Below, one piece after another: positions 5,569-7,767 of a stretch of 7,767 nt of DNA. The translations under genes and the position numbers were made by a program. How positions within the stretch are numbered: the stretch's first letter is position 1; each line of letters opens with the position of its first letter. Under the pieces are notes generated by a model. That model had not been told where the DNA came from and made no database searches. It was given only the letters and a program-made list of their open reading frames with translations. This DNA comes from Lachnospiraceae bacterium (GTDB taxonomy: Bacteria; Bacillota_A; Clostridia; Lachnospirales; Lachnospiraceae), in NCBI GenBank assembly GCA_017958935.1, contig JAGDBR010000141.1:1-7767 (forward strand). Reading direction: 5' to 3'.

Positions 5569-7425
5569 ATGCCACCCGGAGGAGGATTGGGACGGTCGTT
5601 CGGACCGCGCGGTTTTTTGACAGATGAAGAAAAGGCGAACATGCCGAAGGTCACGAAGGAGCTGCTGGCGCGGATCCTGGGCTACCTGAAGCCCTACTGG
5701 CTGCAGTTCATCCTCGTGTTCGTCACGATCCTGATCTCGGCGGTCATCGGCCTGCTGCCGTCGATCATCACCGGTAAGATCGTCGACGAAGCGCTGGTCG
5801 GGCGGAATCTGACACTGCTGATCAAACTGCTGCTCGCGGCCTTCGCCGCGCTGACGGCAAGCCAGGTCATCGGCGTGCTCGAGAACTACATCAACGCCTG
5901 GATCTCGAGCCGGATCGTGTTCGACATGAAGAACCAGATGTACCGACATCTGCAGTACATGCCGCACTCGTTCTTCACGACCGAGAAGCAGGGCGACATC
6001 ATCACGCGCATGAACACCGACATCTCGGGCGTGAGCTCGGTGATCTCGGGCACGCTGTCGAGCATCGTTTCGAACATCGCGACGGTCGTCACGACGCTGG
6101 TCGCCCTGTTCTCGATGAGCTGGCAGCTGGCCCTCGTCGGCATGGCGGTCATCCCGCTCCTGGTGCTGCCGACGCGTTCCGTCGGCAAGACGCGCTATAC
6201 GCTCGCGACGGAGCGCCAGGAAAAGACCGACGAGATGAACCAGGTCATCAACGAGACGCTTTCGGTCTCCGGCGCGATGCTCGTGAAGATCTTCACGCGC
6301 GAAGAGACGGAATACAAGGAATTCGTCAAGGTCAACGAGGAAATGACGCAGCTCTCGCTCCGCGAGCAGCGCAGCGGCAGCTGGTTCCGCGTCGTCATGG
6401 GCATGTTCACCCAGCTCGGGCCCCTGCTCATCTATTTCTTCGGCGGCCTGTTCATCATCCGGGAATGGGATCCGACGCTGACAGTCGGTACGATCACGGC
6501 CACTGTGGCGCTGATCAACCGCCTCTACAGGCCCGTGGAGTCTCTTCTGAACGTGTCAGTGGATCTGACGCGTTCCATGGCGCTGTTTACCAGAATATTC
6601 TCTTATCTCGACATGGAGCCGGAGATAAAGAACAAGGAGAATACCATCAGACCTACGTTTACTTCCGGAGCGGAGATCAGATACGACCACGTCAGTTTCA
6701 GATACACGGAAGATATTCCTCTTATCGAAGATCTCTCGTTCCGGGTGCCTTCGGGGAAAATGTATGCGATCGTCGGGCCGTCCGGTTCCGGGAAATCCAC
6801 CGTCGTCAACCTCCTCCCGAGGCTCTACGATGTTAAGGAAGGGTCGGTGAGGATCAACGGGATCGATGTAAGAGACATGGATCTTACGTATCTCAGATCC
6901 AATATCGGAGTGGTTACTCAGGAAGCGTACATGTTCAACGGAACGGTCAGGGACAATCTGCTGTTTGCTAAGGCCGACGCGACCGAGGAAGAACTCGAGG
7001 AAGCCTGCAGGATAGCAAATATCCATGACTTTATCGCATCTCAGCCTGACGGCTACGACACACAGGTGGGTAACCGAGGGCTTAAGCTGTTGGGAGGAGA
7101 AAAGCAGAGGTTGTCCATCGCCCGCGTTATACTCAAAAATCCGAAGATACTCATTCTTGACGAAGCAACTTCTTCTCTGGATTCCATTTCAGAGAGTTCC
7201 ATACAGAATGCGCTTGATGTGCTGATGAAGGGGAGGACTTCCATAGTCATAGCCCACAGACTGTCTACCATCCTGCAGGCGGACAGGATACTCGTCATAT
7301 CCGACGGAAGGATAGTGGAGGAGGGCGGCCACGAGGAACTGATAGAAAAGAACGGAGTTTACAGGCAGCTGTATGAGACGCAGTTCAGAAAAGTAATAGA
7401 TATGGAAACGAACCGCCAGGACTGA
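5569..7425 (+). CDS. ABC exporter, fused membrane and ATPase domains (MsbA/LmrA-like)
   Basis: A half-transporter of 618 residues, normal for type IV ABC exporters that dimerise and pump lipids, drugs or peptides outward. The membrane domain (about 40-335) has six helices near 45-68, 82-106, 163-181, 184-202, 277-297 and 305-330. The ATPase domain (about 368-605) shows Walker A GPSGSGKST (K409), Q-loop Q451, Walker B ILILDEAT (D531, E532) and H-loop H563. The signature reads L-L-G-G-E (507-511) where L-S-G-G-Q/E is expected, so the key serine is Leu508 (TTG at 7090). AGGAGGG eight bases upstream supports the start; a later in-frame ATG at 5641 is less likely. Codon use changes sharply around residues 319-343 (see the separate entry), so the two halves may have different origins. 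It lies 24 bases after the VOC gene, and no partner half-transporter is in view. Substrate unknown. Confidence 0.93.
   Translation: MPPGGGLGRSFGPRGFLTDEEKANMPKVTKELLARILGYLKPYWLQFILVFVTILISAVIGLLPSIITGKIVDEALVGRNLTLLIKLLLAAFAALTASQVIGVLENYINAWISSRIVFDMKNQMYRHLQYMPHSFFTTEKQGDIITRMNTDISGVSSVISGTLSSIVSNIATVVTTLVALFSMSWQLALVGMAVIPLLVLPTRSVGKTRYTLATERQEKTDEMNQVINETLSVSGAMLVKIFTREETEYKEFVKVNEEMTQLSLREQRSGSWFRVVMGMFTQLGPLLIYFFGGLFIIREWDPTLTVGTITATVALINRLYRPVESLLNVSVDLTRSMALFTRIFSYLDMEPEIKNKENTIRPTFTSGAEIRYDHVSFRYTEDIPLIEDLSFRVPSGKMYAIVGPSGSGKSTVVNLLPRLYDVKEGSVRINGIDVRDMDLTYLRSNIGVVTQEAYMFNGTVRDNLLFAKADATEEELEEACRIANIHDFIASQPDGYDTQVGNRGLKLLGGEKQRLSIARVILKNPKILILDEATSSLDSISESSIQNALDVLMKGRTSIVIAHRLSTILQADRILVISDGRIVEEGGHEELIEKNGVYRQLYETQFRKVIDMETNRQD
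6520..6600 (+). other. Composition and codon-usage breakpoint inside the ABC exporter gene
   Basis: From 5569 to 6522 all 16 arginine codons are CGN and I see no ATA isoleucine codons. From 6529 (first AGG) to 7425, 18 of 23 arginine codons are AGA or AGG, and ATA appears repeatedly from 6595 on. folA and VOC upstream follow the first style (13 of 13 arginines CGN). rimP downstream follows the second (AGA, AGG and two ATA in 54 codons). The reading frame and the protein are continuous across the break, which falls in the sixth membrane helix just before the ATPase domain. Confidence 0.8.
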
Positions 7426-7497
7426 TACCTTATGAGGCAAGAGATTATACTAAAAGTTAACAAAGGCGAATAATATACAAAAAGACATAAAATGGTG

Positions 7498-7525
7498 TTG
7501 CAATTTCCCAAAAAGATGGTAATAT
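7498..7525 (+). promoter_or_regulatory. Sigma-70-type promoter for rimP
   Basis: TTGCAA at 7498-7503 and TAATAT at 7520-7525 are separated by 16 bases. They lie in the AT-rich 180-bp gap (7426-7605) between the ABC exporter and rimP. Transcription would start near 7532, placing the hairpin at 7551-7576 inside the leader. I see no clear terminator for the ABC exporter in this gap, so read-through into rimP is possible. Confidence 0.6.
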
Positions 7526-7550
7526 ATCAGTGTTGAATGAATGTTAGTTC

Positions 7551-7576
7551 GGAAGAGTGGGGCGACCCGCTCTTTC
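7551..7576 (+). promoter_or_regulatory. Leader stem-loop upstream of rimP
   Basis: Positions 7551-7561 pair with 7566-7576 around a GCGA tetraloop (GNRA type), giving 11 pairs including two wobbles (T7558-G7569 and one G-T near the base). The core is GAGTGGG facing CCCGCTC, followed by a short T-rich stretch. From memory, a GAGTGGG/CCCACTC hairpin is common before rimP (ylxS) in Firmicutes. Here it lies 29 bases before the rimP ATG and after the predicted promoter. It could be an attenuator or a protein-binding leader; a role in autoregulation of the rimP-nusA operon is inference. Confidence 0.65.
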
Positions 7577-7605
7577 GTTTGTATAACAGAAAAAAGGAAT
7601 TTCAT

Positions 7606-7767
7606 ATGGCAGAAAAAAAGAACATCGCCGAAAGAGTGATGGAGATCGCGGTGCCTGTTGCACAGGAACTTGGGCTGTCTGTCTGGGATGTGTTTTACGG
7701 AAAAGAAGGACAGAACATGATAATGAGGATCACTATCGACAAGCCGGAAGGCATAGGGATCCAGGAC
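7606..7767 (+). CDS. rimP: Ribosome maturation factor RimP, N-terminal part
   Basis: Fifty-four codons are visible before the window ends. RimP binds the free 30S subunit and helps its late assembly. The segment has the family's opening pattern: an N-terminal helix with I-A-E-R-V, then P-V-A-Q-E-L-G-L (20-27), W-D-V-F-Y (30-34), a K-E-G turn, and the strand MRITIDKPEGIGIQD, which aligns with the usual L-R-V-x-I-D-K-x-G-G-(I/V)-x-x-x-D. A complete protein is about 150 residues, so roughly two thirds is missing. AAAGGA at 7593-7598, seven bases upstream, fixes the start. The gene has its own promoter and leader hairpin, and in Bacillota it normally heads an operon with nusA; those neighbours lie beyond the window. 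Codons follow the lower-GC style of the end of the ABC exporter. Confidence 0.92.
   Translation, partial: MAEKKNIAERVMEIAVPVAQELGLSVWDVFYGKEGQNMIMRITIDKPEGIGIQD

Noticed and set aside
4623..5967. Minus-strand open frames of 189 and 266 codons over folA, VOC and the start of the ABC exporter
   Set aside because: They lie opposite genes with clear family motifs, have arginine- and glutamine-rich low-complexity translations and lack ribosome binding sites.

Overview
The window looks like chromosomal DNA from a Bacillota (Clostridia-like) bacterium. Most of it is GC-rich. The pointers are strong AAGGAG/GGAGG ribosome binding sites, a thymidylate synthase of the divergent type common in Firmicutes, a DHFR with the Y-x-I-P form of the substrate loop, and a hairpin leader in front of rimP. 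The species cannot be named from sequence alone.

Layout. Positions 1-789 hold the 3' part of an enolase-superfamily (mandelate racemase/muconate lactonizing type) gene. A 20-bp hairpin at 811-855 separates it from a convergent serine hydrolase gene (beta-lactamase class C/PBP-like fold, 894-2390, minus strand). An AT-rich divergent intergenic region follows, with a good minus-strand promoter. Next comes an AEC-family membrane transporter (2617-3564). A short spacer with repeated CCCGGCCGG palindromes leads into a compact plus-strand cluster: thyA (3679-4617), folA (4614-5108, ATGA overlap), a small VOC/glyoxalase-fold protein (5152-5544) and a full-length ABC exporter (5569-7425). After a 180-bp AT-rich gap with a promoter and a stem-loop, rimP begins at 7606 and runs off the window.

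How the genes work together. ThyA turns dUMP into dTMP and leaves dihydrofolate, which FolA reduces back to tetrahydrofolate, so the overlapping pair closes the thymidylate cycle. The VOC protein and ABC exporter follow at short distance on the same strand and may be co-transcribed, but their substrates are unknown. RimP starts the ribosome maturation/nusA-type operon and has its own promoter.

The most notable signal is not a gene. Inside the ABC exporter, codon usage changes abruptly near 6520-6600. Arginine is CGN in 16 of 16 codons before the break, and AGA/AGG in 18 of 23 after it. The reading frame and protein fold continue across it. Everything downstream, including rimP, keeps the second style. 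This is either an intragenic recombination junction or an assembly chimera. Several enzymes also carry unusual residues at key sites: the enolase-superfamily Asp-His dyad, the ABC signature serine and the DHFR cofactor-phosphate arginine. I did not find a clearly new multi-gene system.
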